Assembly (NCBI GenBank): GCA_965227695.1
Contig: OZ245760.1
Span: 2,418,001 to 2,482,000, forward strand
Length of the DNA: 64,000 nt
Source of the DNA: UBA1858 sp965227695
GTDB lineage: Bacteria > Pseudomonadota > Gammaproteobacteria > UBA4575
Direction: 5' to 3'
The notes beneath the pieces were generated by a model, which saw nothing but the letters and a program-made list of their open reading frames with translations, had not been told where the DNA came from and did no database searches. Made by a program: the position numbers and the translations under genes. This document shows positions 54,686-63,658 of this stretch, one piece after another; within the stretch, counting starts at the first letter, position 1, and every line of letters begins with the position of its first letter.

Positions 54686-55791
54686 AAGTACCTTTTTTAG
54701 ATTTAAGCCATATCTATTCAGATTTACAACATCAATTTGATGACGCATATAAAAGAGTCATGTTATCTGGCTGGTATTTAAATGGCCCTGAACTAAAGTC
54801 ATTTGAAACGTCTTTTGCAATCTATTGTGGCGTCAATCATTGCGTAGGTGTAAGCAATGGATTAGATGCGCTACGCTTGATTCTACAAGGTTATGACATT
54901 GGATCAGGAGACGAAGTGATTGTCCCAGCGCACACTTTTATAGCGACCTGGTTCTCTGTAAGTCAGACAAACGCTCATCCCATTCCAGTAGATGTAGAGC
55001 CAGACACATTTAATATCAACCCAAATCTTGTCGAGAAAGCGATCACTAAAAAAACAAAAGCAATTATTGCTGTTCATCTCTATGGACAACCAGCAGAAAT
55101 TGATGCTTTGAAAATAATCGCTAAAAAATACAACATAAAATTAATCGAAGATGCTGCACAAGCACATGGGGCTACATACAAGGGAAAAACTGTCGGATCA
55201 TTAGGTGATGCCGCCGCGTTTAGCTTTTACCCTGGAAAAAACTTAGGCGCATTTGGTGATGCAGGGGCAATCACAACCAATGATGATGAATTAGCACAAA
55301 AGATAAAATTACTGCAAAACTATGGCAGCAAAGAAAAGTACATCCATGAGAAAATTGGATGGAATTGCAGAATGGACGAACTTCAAGCAGCATTTTTAAA
55401 TATTAAATTAAAAAAGCTTGATACGTGGAATAATAGACGCTCGGAAATAGCTAGATTATATAGCGAAGGTTTATGTAAGCTTACCCAAATATCGACGCCA
55501 CGAAAAATAAATAATCATGTTTGGCATCTATATGTAATAAAGCATACAAAAAGAGCAGAACTTCAAAAATATTTAAAAGATAAGGGAATAGAAACATTAA
55601 TTCACTACCCTTACCCCCCTTACAAGAATAAGTCTTACTCAAACACTTATGATAGTGTTGATAGATATCATGTCACAGATCAAATTACTCAAACATGTCT
55701 AAGCCTGCCAATATCACCATACTTACAAAATGATGAAATCGATTATGTCCTTAATTCAGTTGTTGAATTTCAAGATAAGGGAAAGATATGA
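54682..55791 (+). CDS. DegT/DnrJ/EryC1 aminotransferase (FdtB-like)
   Basis: This 369-residue PLP-dependent sugar aminotransferase has Asp157 (IEDAAQAHGA) for the pyridine nitrogen and Lys186 in SFYPGKNLGAFGDAGA as the Schiff-base lysine. Directly behind the ketoisomerase, it most likely adds the 3-amino group to give a dTDP-3-amino-3,6-dideoxyhexose. The last 22 bp overlap the convergent nucleotidyltransferase gene. Confidence 0.9.
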   Translation: MKVPFLDLSHIYSDLQHQFDDAYKRVMLSGWYLNGPELKSFETSFAIYCGVNHCVGVSNGLDALRLILQGYDIGSGDEVIVPAHTFIATWFSVSQTNAHPIPVDVEPDTFNINPNLVEKAITKKTKAIIAVHLYGQPAEIDALKIIAKKYNIKLIEDAAQAHGATYKGKTVGSLGDAAAFSFYPGKNLGAFGDAGAITTNDDELAQKIKLLQNYGSKEKYIHEKIGWNCRMDELQAAFLNIKLKKLDTWNNRRSEIARLYSEGLCKLTQISTPRKINNHVWHLYVIKHTKRAELQKYLKDKGIETLIHYPYPPYKNKSYSNTYDSVDRYHVTDQITQTCLSLPISPYLQNDEIDYVLNSVVEFQDKGKI

Positions 55792-56414
55792 AATCTGGCC
55801 TTTTCATAATCCTTTGCGGTATCAATTTCATACGATTTAACCTCGCACACAGGTAGCGGTAAATCATCCTCTAATCTTTGAAATACGGCTCTATTTTCCT
55901 GTGTAAAATATTTAGGTGGCACCCAAACAATATTTGCCCACTCAAAATTTGAGATCTCGCTTCTAGAAAACCGGATCACATTATCATCTTTAATGTGAGC
56001 ATAAACTGCATCCTCAGTTTTTGCTTCCGTCACTCCCACCAAGGTATGTTTTTTTGTGCAATTATTCAAAAATGAATGGAAGCTATCCGGTTGAAAAATA
56101 ATATCACCATCGATAAACAAACAAGACTTATCAACATATTCAGCCCCCATAGAGTAGCTTGCCAATGTAGTCGTTGTTCTAAATGATGGATTTCTAACAA
56201 ATACCGTATCGGGTCGAATCTTTTTCACTACACTCATCACATCTATTTCTTCAAAACCAACTACCACTCTTATGTTTGGGATATCTTTTAGTAACTCGAG
56301 CTGGTAAGCGATGATTGGATATTCGCCAATTTCAACCAAACATTTTGGCTTACCAAATCCTAAACGTGAACCCAGACCAGCTGCTGCTATAACAGCGTAC
56401 TCAACAGCCGACAT
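55770..56414 (-). CDS. MobA/LicC-like nucleotidyltransferase
   Basis: This 214-residue protein has the NTP-binding loop AAAGLGSRLGFGKPKCLVEIG and the metal-binding IDGDI, followed by the EIDTAKDYEKA ending. It resembles LicC-type phosphocholine cytidylyltransferases and the nucleotidyltransferase of the Campylobacter phosphoramidate pathway more than sugar-1-phosphate enzymes, but this is by eye. It ends a tight operon with a phosphatase, methyltransferases and a CDP-glycerol-transferase-like gene, so activation of a small phospho-group with CTP is a reasonable guess. Its start overlaps the phosphatase gene by 28 bp. Confidence 0.8.
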   Translation of the reverse strand: MSAVEYAVIAAAGLGSRLGFGKPKCLVEIGEYPIIAYQLELLKDIPNIRVVVGFEEIDVMSVVKKIRPDTVFVRNPSFRTTTTLASYSMGAEYVDKSCLFIDGDIIFQPDSFHSFLNNCTKKHTLVGVTEAKTEDAVYAHIKDDNVIRFSRSEISNFEWANIVWVPPKYFTQENRAVFQRLEDDLPLPVCEVKSYEIDTAKDYEKARFHIFPLS

Positions 56415-56989
56415 AAGGCTCTCCCATCAAATGCAACATAGTCAGAAATCTCCACCAGCTCTTTTACAGGATCATGAACACCACCATACGCAACACCTAT
56501 ATCAGCAACTTCAAACATTGGTATATCGTTGACACTCTCACCGATTGTTACAACCTTATCGTTATTCTTCTTCAAAATATGTATTGGCTGGCTTTTATGC
56601 ATAATTGTATTGATTCCACATAACTGGTTACCACTAACAATACTACTGGATGTAAAAGCACGACATCTTAGTTTTTCTATTATAGGCTGGATCCAAACAT
56701 CCAAATTTCCAGTGACAATAACACATTGTGACCTATATTCTTGAATAAACTTTTCAATTTTTTCATCAATTGGAATCTCAGCGACAATTTCTTGAACTTG
56801 AGTTATTGGAATACTTTTCAAAATAGCTATTCTTAATCGGAATGATGCTTCGAAAGTAACAAGACCAGCTAGAGTTAACTCTGTAAGAGTACGCATTTCA
56901 TCCATTAAGCCTAATTCATTAGCTATAACAGGTAGAATCTCAGCTGTTGTTAGCGTTCCATCTAGATCGAATGCAAATATTGTACTCAT
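56387..56989 (-). CDS. HAD-superfamily phosphatase (SerB-like)
   Basis: This 200-residue HAD enzyme has the nucleophile motif FDLDGTLTTAE at the N-terminus, motif II VIVTGN and the acidic motif in IGESVNDIPMFEVAD. The small cap domain lies at about residues 20-80. It resembles phosphoserine-phosphatase-like proteins. Its start shares one base with the stop of the upstream methyltransferase (TAATG), showing translational coupling. Substrate is unknown; context suggests a phosphorylated precursor in the same pathway. Confidence 0.82.
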   Translation of the reverse strand: MSTIFAFDLDGTLTTAEILPVIANELGLMDEMRTLTELTLAGLVTFEASFRLRIAILKSIPITQVQEIVAEIPIDEKIEKFIQEYRSQCVIVTGNLDVWIQPIIEKLRCRAFTSSSIVSGNQLCGINTIMHKSQPIHILKKNNDKVVTIGESVNDIPMFEVADIGVAYGGVHDPVKELVEISDYVAFDGRALCRLLSTLL

Positions 56990-57720
56990 TATCGCTCAAA
57001 CACAAAAACATATTGCTGGGTTTCAACTCGGTTATTCAAATGCTCTGGATATAAAGGTTTTTGATAACTTATCTTGAACCCTGTTTGCAGTAAAGTTTCC
57101 TGGAAAATTTCATCCAACTCAGATTTTGTTCGATATATTGCACTATAATCTGACATGAGTTCATCAGACCAGTATTCTTTTAGCGTTAGTCTTTCTTTGA
57201 TAGCTACTGGCTCACGTAGATATATAAGTGCATTATTCCTGCAACATTTATTAATACCCATTAATGCTTTTTTAACTGCATTATCATTTAAATATATTAA
57301 CAATCCAGCAATGATAACTTTATTGAACGTGCGTGGAGGAGAAAAGCATGATGGGTCAATATCTTCTGCAGCTAAAGACTTGAATGATACATTCGGCGCT
57401 AGATTGTTTGATTTAGCAACAGAGATTAAACTATCACTAAAATCAGTACCCAGATAGCTTGAAATATCTTCAGCTACTTCAGACCATCTACCAATACCAC
57501 AGCCTACATCTAGCACATCATCCTCTTTTGTTAATCCTAGTAATGGCTTAGCAATACTTTTTTCATACTTATCACGTTCCTCAGCAAGTGATGGATTCTT
57601 ATCTTGATAAAGGACACTTGTAAGAGGGTGCTTTATGCTTACATCTTCTCCGCGTCGTTCAAAAAATTCACGCGTTTTACTAACATCTATCTCTGTCTTC
57701 TTCTTATATATTCTTGCCAT
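56989..57720 (-). CDS. Class I SAM-dependent methyltransferase
   Basis: This 243-residue protein has the SAM-binding motif I VLDVGCGIGRW near residue 72, the acidic LGTDFSDSLI and motif IV IIAGLLIYL. The final beta strands (QQYVFVFER) complete a Rossmann methyltransferase. About 60 N-terminal residues before motif I may bind substrate. Target is unknown. It lies in the phospho-decoration-like operon, 25 bp after another methyltransferase. Confidence 0.85.
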   Translation of the reverse strand: MARIYKKKTEIDVSKTREFFERRGEDVSIKHPLTSVLYQDKNPSLAEERDKYEKSIAKPLLGLTKEDDVLDVGCGIGRWSEVAEDISSYLGTDFSDSLISVAKSNNLAPNVSFKSLAAEDIDPSCFSPPRTFNKVIIAGLLIYLNDNAVKKALMGINKCCRNNALIYLREPVAIKERLTLKEYWSDELMSDYSAIYRTKSELDEIFQETLLQTGFKISYQKPLYPEHLNNRVETQQYVFVFER

Positions 57721-57745
57721 CGACTAGCACCAACTTGCTTTTTAC

Positions 57746-58486
57746 CTAGAAGTATTTTTTAAATAAGTACATATAGTTAACGCGACCCTGTCCTTCTGCC
57801 ATCAGAACCTCATCAATTTTCTTAAAACCATTTTGAGATATAATATTTAAATAGTATTCTTGGTTTCTATAATGAGTCGTATATTCCGGAGTATTTATTA
57901 GCTCCCCTTTGATATCTGTAGACAATGTGTCTTTAAGAATCAGCCATCCATCATTATTTAACGATTTTACTATATAATCACATAAGTCTCTAAATGGTTC
58001 ATCATTTATTATAGTCGACATCACTCCCATACATGCGATCAGGTCATAATTTCCGGATGGCAAATCTGACTCTAAATCAACAACTTCAAAGTTGACATTT
58101 TCAACACCTAAACTTTTTGCTGCTCGCCTAGCCTGATCAATCAAGTTGCTAGAAATATCTACGGCGTCTACGCTATTACCCCACTCAGCTATTACGAGAG
58201 AAAAACGCCCATTCCCACAACCAATGTCCAAACCTCTGCCAAATTGACCTATAATTGACATAAATCTGTTTCTGAGCACATCCTCTTGCCGATCATAATA
58301 TGTTGGGTCACTTGCCAATAAAGAACATGAGCATCCACTCCAATAATCACGAGCTGCTTGATGTGCGTTACGTGTATGTGTTGAGACACGAATGCATTTC
58401 AAGATATTTTCATCAGCAGACTTTATCTTACATATATATTTTTTAAGTCTCTTTTTGATCTTTTTTATAAATTTTACTTTTATCAA
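57746..58486 (-). CDS. Class I SAM-dependent methyltransferase
   Basis: This 246-residue protein has a very basic, lysine-rich N-terminus (first 20 residues). The SAM loop GLDIGCGNGRFSLVIAEWG and the acidic VDAVDISSNLI follow. The start is a TTG whose first bases overlap the TGA of the glycerophosphotransferase-like gene (TTGA), so translation is coupled. It differs clearly from the neighbouring methyltransferase, so the pair are not a recent duplication. Confidence 0.83.
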   Translation of the reverse strand: MIKVKFIKKIKKRLKKYICKIKSADENILKCIRVSTHTRNAHQAARDYWSGCSCSLLASDPTYYDRQEDVLRNRFMSIIGQFGRGLDIGCGNGRFSLVIAEWGNSVDAVDISSNLIDQARRAAKSLGVENVNFEVVDLESDLPSGNYDLIACMGVMSTIINDEPFRDLCDYIVKSLNNDGWLILKDTLSTDIKGELINTPEYTTHYRNQEYYLNIISQNGFKKIDEVLMAEGQGRVNYMYLFKKYF

Positions 58487-59783
58487 TTTAATCTCGCATG
58501 ACTTGCCAATTCATTTAAAACGTGTTCTTTAATGCGTTTACCAGACATCCCATCTATCTTGTAAAGAAATTCATTTATTCTTGATAGCCTGTCACTCCGG
58601 AGAGGATCCTCACCCTTTTCAATCATGGTTAAGAATTTATCAATATCATTAATCTTGTTAGCCGTATAATATGAATCAACAATACATCCTTCTTCATTTA
58701 ATCCAGGACCATTGGGGTTTTCTAAATATAATATTGGATTCTCAGTAGGAAGATACTCCAGCAAAAATGAACCAGCATCAGTCATTAAAGCATCGGATAG
58801 CAAAAAAGAGTCTATATAACTTGGATTTTCATCTAATATAATATTAGGACATTCACTAAGCCTTACTCTGAATTGGGTTTCTTGTGCTTCTGTTAAAATC
58901 CCCTCATTTTTCATTCTAGAGAAAAAAGCGGATGAGGCCTGAAGATTAAGCTCATGGACTTTGATTTCATAAAAAATTGAAATATACACTCAGAAAATAA
59001 TTGATAAGTTGACCATAGTAATGGCGGCTTACCCACTGTGAAATGACTGCTCCATAATACTATTTTCTTATCTACGGCCTCGCTCATCGCCACCAAAGAT
59101 GTATTAGTATTCATTGCCTTGATTAACGAATCTAATTTCGGATGACCAGTAACCACAACATTCTTCGCCTCTGTATCACAGTATTTACGGAACATTTCTT
59201 TATGCCTGTGCGATCGAGCAAAAATTCTCCATGCTTCTTTTTGAACATGTTGATTATATTGCCACTGTATATTTTCACTGCCACCACCGACTTCTAAGCC
59301 ATATGGTATATATGCAAATTTTATATTAAATCTCTTCAAATTAGTTGAATGATATTTTTTTGGCCGTGTTGAATCATAAGGATTTTGGTAGAATACCAGA
59401 TCCGGCCGATCTAACAGTGTATTATATTTATCACCATGTACATATGGTATGTTATTTTCTAAAAAAAATTCTTGCAAGGACTTAGTACCCGGAGAATCAT
59501 GCAGGAACGGCAACAAAATAATCAAGGTGTTGACTTCAGCATCTCGCGAAAATGCAACCCAAACACTTTCTATCGAAGACCATACTTCAGGCGACTGCAC
59601 AAAAAATCGAATCTTATTTTTTCCAGTTTTTGGAAATCTAAGCCAAATGCATACAACAAGATCTAATACACTATTACTATATTCCTTGATCTTGTATATG
59701 CCTTTATTAAAAATTTTCTTTATGTTTATTTTGCGAATCATTAGCAGTAATAGGGGTATCTTGATAAGATCTTTCATATGCAT
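58483..59783 (-). pseudogene. CDP-glycerol glycerophosphotransferase-like protein, frameshifted
   Basis: Two consecutive open frames together make one protein of the CDP-glycerol glycerophosphotransferase (TagB/TagF) fold, about 430 aa. The first part has VLWSSHFTVG and ends SLIFRPHPLF before an early stop at 58911. The second resumes as FSRMKNEGILTEAQ with LSECPNIILDENPSYIDSF and LSDALMTDAGSFLLEY. One extra T in the T6 run (A6 at 58922-58927 on the given strand) would join them as RPHPLFFSRMKNEG. It is therefore a recent mutation, a phase-variable or slippage site, or an under-called homopolymer. The enzyme would transfer a CDP-linked polyol phosphate or similar group. ATG 59783 is the best start; TTG 59786 is adjacent. 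Confidence 0.8.
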
Positions 59784-59787
59784 CAAC

Positions 59788-60270
59788 TCACATATCGAAA
59801 ATATCTCTTCTATAACTGCTCTTTTGCCCTACAATTACTTGACCATCTTTAACGTTATCTACAACTATGGCACCAGCACCTATCATGGCTTTATATCCAA
59901 TCGTTATTCCGGGAAGAATTACTGCCCCACCTCCAATCGATGCTCCCTCCTTGATTATCGTCTTGACATATGAAAAGTCGTCACTTTCACCACGTACACT
60001 TCTGGGGTAAGCATCATTTGTAAAAGTCACATTTGGACCTACAAAAACATTGTCCTCCAGATGGATACCATCCCATATCTGAACGCCATTTTTAATCGTG
60101 CAGTTATCACCTATTACCACATCATTCTCTATAAAACAGTGTGAACAGATATTACAGTTTCGACCTATTTTTGCGCGTGGCAATACAACACAGAATTGCC
60201 ATATATTAGTATTATTGCCAATGTCTTTGGACATTACATCGGCTAATTTATGGATATTTACTTTGTTCAC
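59788..60270 (-). CDS. Hexapeptide-repeat acetyltransferase (FdtC/WbpD-like)
   Basis: This 160-residue left-handed beta-helix acyltransferase is built of hexapeptide repeats (IGRNCNICSHCFIENDVVIG and onward). It matches FdtC/QdtC/WlbB-type sugar N-acetyltransferases, with NIWQFCVVLPRAKIG, VQIWDGIHLEDNVFVGPNV and FTNDAYPRS as typical blocks. With the FdtA- and FdtB-like enzymes 4 kb away on the other strand it would complete a 3-acetamido-3,6-dideoxyhexose nucleotide. Confidence 0.88.
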   Translation of the reverse strand: MNKVNIHKLADVMSKDIGNNTNIWQFCVVLPRAKIGRNCNICSHCFIENDVVIGDNCTIKNGVQIWDGIHLEDNVFVGPNVTFTNDAYPRSVRGESDDFSYVKTIIKEGASIGGGAVILPGITIGYKAMIGAGAIVVDNVKDGQVIVGQKSSYRRDIFDM

Positions 60271-60338
60271 ACTGATTTATACGCCGAGACTTTATGCCAA
60301 TAGTTTGCGCTATATAGCCATTAAATTTATTGACATCT

Positions 60339-61265
60339 TTATTTAGGATCCTTGACCGCAACCCCAACCACCTGCAATCCCATAGTTTTGAACCATGGTA
60401 TCGACAAAAAAAAGTCATCAATTTTTGATGAAATTCTCACTACTTTTTTAATTCCAGGCACAAAACGAAACAACCGATTAAAAATCAATATATCACTATT
60501 CATAAAGATGCAAAAGCCGATAAATCCAATATGCTTATACTTTTTTATAGAAAATCCTTGATCAAGCAATACAGGAATTGTTTCCTCATATACAAGCGGC
60601 CTCTCGGTTTTGTGATCTAATCCGGGTGAAAGATAATATATTACTGAACGGATTATTTTCCATAGTACAAAATCACTAACCGGCTCTCTAAAATAAAAAG
60701 CCCCTCCAGGCTTTAAAATTCTATTGACTTCAGAAAATAATTTATCTCTATCATTGACATGATGAATACCACCCAACATAAATACACTATCAAATTTATT
60801 AGACTCAAGAGGCAAATTAATAGCATCACCCTGTGCAAGTATATAGCTATCAACAGGGAATCTTTTTTTAGCAATTTTTAGCATTTTGTGAGATATATCA
60901 ACACCGATACACAATCTCATTTTATCTAATAAGCGCGGTATCTCTCCATGGCCGCAACAAATTTCAGCTGAAACCCCAACATCATTTTGAAGCTCATCCG
61001 TAAATTTTTCATCTAAATATTCATTGTATGCTTCAGTATGAGGATAATTGATATTTTCAACATACTGCTGATATACTTTATCATAATGATTCTGTTGATC
61101 TATCGCATCTTGATTCAACCGCGCAGGGTCATCTGCAAATAATAGAATTCCTTCTTGATCTATATTATATGTGTAATTCCCAGAAGAAGAGACTAACTTA
61201 TTACCCTTAATAGCCAATCTTTCTCCTGATATTGGACATCGCAATAAGTCTGTAAATTCATCCAT
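60339..61265 (-). CDS. Class I SAM-dependent methyltransferase with Trm112-like N-terminus
   Basis: This 308-residue protein begins with a short Trm112p-type segment (DLLRCPISGERLAIKG, then YNIDQEGILLF). The methyltransferase core has motif I AEICCGHGEIPRLL, VDISHKMLKIA and the FDSVFMLGGIHHV motif IV. The last 80 residues are hydrophobic and may touch the membrane (YLSPGLDHK onward). Only one of the metal cysteines expected in a true Trm112 zinc site is present. Target is unknown. Confidence 0.83.
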   Translation of the reverse strand: MDEFTDLLRCPISGERLAIKGNKLVSSSGNYTYNIDQEGILLFADDPARLNQDAIDQQNHYDKVYQQYVENINYPHTEAYNEYLDEKFTDELQNDVGVSAEICCGHGEIPRLLDKMRLCIGVDISHKMLKIAKKRFPVDSYILAQGDAINLPLESNKFDSVFMLGGIHHVNDRDKLFSEVNRILKPGGAFYFREPVSDFVLWKIIRSVIYYLSPGLDHKTERPLVYEETIPVLLDQGFSIKKYKHIGFIGFCIFMNSDILIFNRLFRFVPGIKKVVRISSKIDDFFLSIPWFKTMGLQVVGVAVKDPK

Positions 61266-61273
61266 CTTGATTC

Positions 61274-61771
61274 CTATAAATTTCTTTTCATCAAACTAGT
61301 GAAAAATAAGTAATTACATATAAAACTAAGTAAAACAATCAATAGTTTGCTCAGTAGTGGTTCATGTATAAGATTTTCGTCCAGGATTTTAAGTATATAA
61401 GAAAACAATATCGAGGCACTTAAATGATATGCAATAAAAATTATATATTTGTTTTTACAGAATAAAAACTCATTGAATATCTTACTACCAAGCACTACAT
61501 ATGCGATTGTAACTGCACAGTATATACTAATAAGGTTAGCAGCAAATAACTGCATGTCTAGCAGATATACTAAGCATCCAAATAATACGATATCCGCGCT
61601 TAAGCCAAATCCAGAGAAAATACAAAATCTAACCAGATAATCTACTTTACCGCTATATCTTAAAATCAGATCTGCAGATTTTAAATAACCATTCTTTTCT
61701 AGCAATAAACCAGAACGAAGCATCAATTTATAGGTACAATTAGAGATATACCCCACTATATTTTCAATCAT
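61274..61771 (-). CDS. GtrA-like membrane protein
   Basis: This protein of about 165 aa has four membrane helices matching the GtrA family (FCIFSGFGLSADIVLFGCLV onward, with FNEFLF between helices 2 and 3). GtrA proteins flip or assist undecaprenyl-phosphate-linked sugars. The start at the ATG at 61771 overlaps the asnB stop (ATGA). An in-frame upstream start at 61804 would lie wholly inside asnB. An N-terminal extension of about 45 residues precedes the GtrA core and is unassigned. Confidence 0.78.
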   Translation of the reverse strand: MIENIVGYISNCTYKLMLRSGLLLEKNGYLKSADLILRYSGKVDYLVRFCIFSGFGLSADIVLFGCLVYLLDMQLFAANLISIYCAVTIAYVVLGSKIFNEFLFCKNKYIIFIAYHLSASILFSYILKILDENLIHEPLLSKLLIVLLSFICNYLFFTSLMKRNL

Positions 61772-63612
61772 CCAATAAACTGCTGTAATACGTACCAGTT
61801 CCACATAAACAAGCGATTATCCTGCTTTGATTCTCTATGCATAGACCATAACTTTTCAACCTGTCTCATATCCATACCCATAACTTTTCTCATGGGTATT
61901 TCTTCAGGAAAGTCCATTAACCATTTAGATACAGGCAAACCAAATCCTTTTTTTTTCCTCTCAAGAACATCTTTTGGGACCTTCTTTTGTAATAATTTTT
62001 TTAATATATATTTTTTAGTTCCATTTTTATATTTAAAATGATTGGGTAATCTCATACAGAATTCCGCCAAGTCTTTATCTAAAAACACCGCTCGCGACTC
62101 AAGTGAATTCATCATCGATGCGCGATCAACTTTAGTCAATATATTACCGGGCATATAAAACTTAGTATAAAATTCCAGTGTTTTATCAATCATGTCTAGA
62201 TTATTTCGTTCATTCCACACTTCAATTGCTTCGGAATATAATTCATCTGTTCTTACAGCCTTATTGAACAGCTCATTTATTTCACCAGGATCGCTTGGCG
62301 CCAACCATACAGGATTCCATAATTGCTCATTGTAAGACAGCCCTTTCAAAGCGCGTTTAACTTTGAAATCAAAGGACATATTTGATCTGGAAATAGGTAA
62401 CATTTCGGCAAGTCTAACCACACCTTTATGCAATAGTTTAGGGACAATTTTTTTATAAATTTCAGCTAATTTTAGCGCATTGAAAGGATCATAACCTGCA
62501 AAAAGTTCATCGCCGCCATCACCACTTAAAGCAACCTTTACATACTGACGAGTATACTCACTCAAAAAGTACGTTGGGATTATTGACGCATCGCCAACAG
62601 GTTCATCGAGCCTACTTAATATAGCTGGACATAAATTTTTCGCATCATTCAAGTATAGTTTTTTTTGAAGATTCTCTACTTCAAAATATTCGGCAATATT
62701 ATTAGCATACTCAGATTCGTCGAATGAATTTTCATTGAAGCCAATGGTGAATGTTTTTATTTTTGACTTATCCATACTTTTGCATGTGTATGCGAGGATT
62801 GCACTCGAGTCAATTCCACCACTTAGAAACAACCCCAATGGTACATCACTCATTAATCTAGATTTAACCGCATTTTCTATCAAATAATCCAACTCTTCGA
62901 TCACTCGCCCTTCATCGGTCAAACTTAAATCTGGTTCCAACCTGAATTTCCAATACTCATTGGAAATAATTTTTTTATTGTGTAAGTCATAGGATATCGA
63001 GTGTCCTGGTTTTAATTTATAGCAATTTTTATAAATTGTTAACGGTGCAGGAACATAGCCATATGCAAAATATTTTTGTACAGCAAGACTATCTAACTCA
63101 GGGCTTACAACCGTATGCTTTGTAACCGAACCTAACTCTGAAGAAAATATTAAGTTTTTATGGTCAAAATAGTAATATAGTGGTTTTTCACCAAATCTAT
63201 CTCGTGCCATAAATATCTGGTGATTCAATCGATCATAAATGACAAACGCAAACATTCCGTTCAAATACTTTGGTATATCAGTCCCCCATTTCTTATATCC
63301 ATTAAGTATTACTTCTGTATCAGAGTGTGATGTTTTAAATTTATACCCATCAGCAGTTAACGAATTACGCAAGCTTAAGCAGTTGTATATTTCCCCATTA
63401 AATACCAAAATAACTTCATCATTACTGTCTCGCATAGGTTGATGACCACCTTCAATATCGACAACAGACAACCGCTGATGAGCCAAAAATACTGCCTTAG
63501 ATTTATCAGAATATAACCCTCTACCGTCAGGGCCACGATGGACGATATCGTCTGCCATTGAAATTAAATCATGATCAGACCCTTCACCAACAAATCCAGC
63601 TATCCCACACAT
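61768..63612 (-). CDS. asnB: Asparagine synthetase (glutamine-hydrolysing) family amidotransferase
   Basis: This 614-residue two-domain enzyme has a class II glutamine amidotransferase domain with the catalytic Cys2 (MCGIAGFVGEG). The synthetase domain has the PP-loop LFLSGGIDSSAIL near residue 265 and SGDGGDELFAGYDPF. AsnB homologues inside glycan clusters often amidate a uronic acid or another carboxylate instead of aspartate, so the context leaves both roles open. Translation is coupled to the GtrA gene. Confidence 0.9.
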   Translation of the reverse strand: MCGIAGFVGEGSDHDLISMADDIVHRGPDGRGLYSDKSKAVFLAHQRLSVVDIEGGHQPMRDSNDEVILVFNGEIYNCLSLRNSLTADGYKFKTSHSDTEVILNGYKKWGTDIPKYLNGMFAFVIYDRLNHQIFMARDRFGEKPLYYYFDHKNLIFSSELGSVTKHTVVSPELDSLAVQKYFAYGYVPAPLTIYKNCYKLKPGHSISYDLHNKKIISNEYWKFRLEPDLSLTDEGRVIEELDYLIENAVKSRLMSDVPLGLFLSGGIDSSAILAYTCKSMDKSKIKTFTIGFNENSFDESEYANNIAEYFEVENLQKKLYLNDAKNLCPAILSRLDEPVGDASIIPTYFLSEYTRQYVKVALSGDGGDELFAGYDPFNALKLAEIYKKIVPKLLHKGVVRLAEMLPISRSNMSFDFKVKRALKGLSYNEQLWNPVWLAPSDPGEINELFNKAVRTDELYSEAIEVWNERNNLDMIDKTLEFYTKFYMPGNILTKVDRASMMNSLESRAVFLDKDLAEFCMRLPNHFKYKNGTKKYILKKLLQKKVPKDVLERKKKGFGLPVSKWLMDFPEEIPMRKVMGMDMRQVEKLWSMHRESKQDNRLFMWNWYVLQQFIG

Positions 63613-63658
63613 TTACAATTTCAAAACTTTAGTTAACTATTATTTTTACTAAACATTA

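Noticed and set aside
57000..58486. Recent tandem duplication of the two adjacent methyltransferases
   Set aside because: Outside the SAM-binding loop the two proteins share little sequence and differ in N-terminal region and ending.
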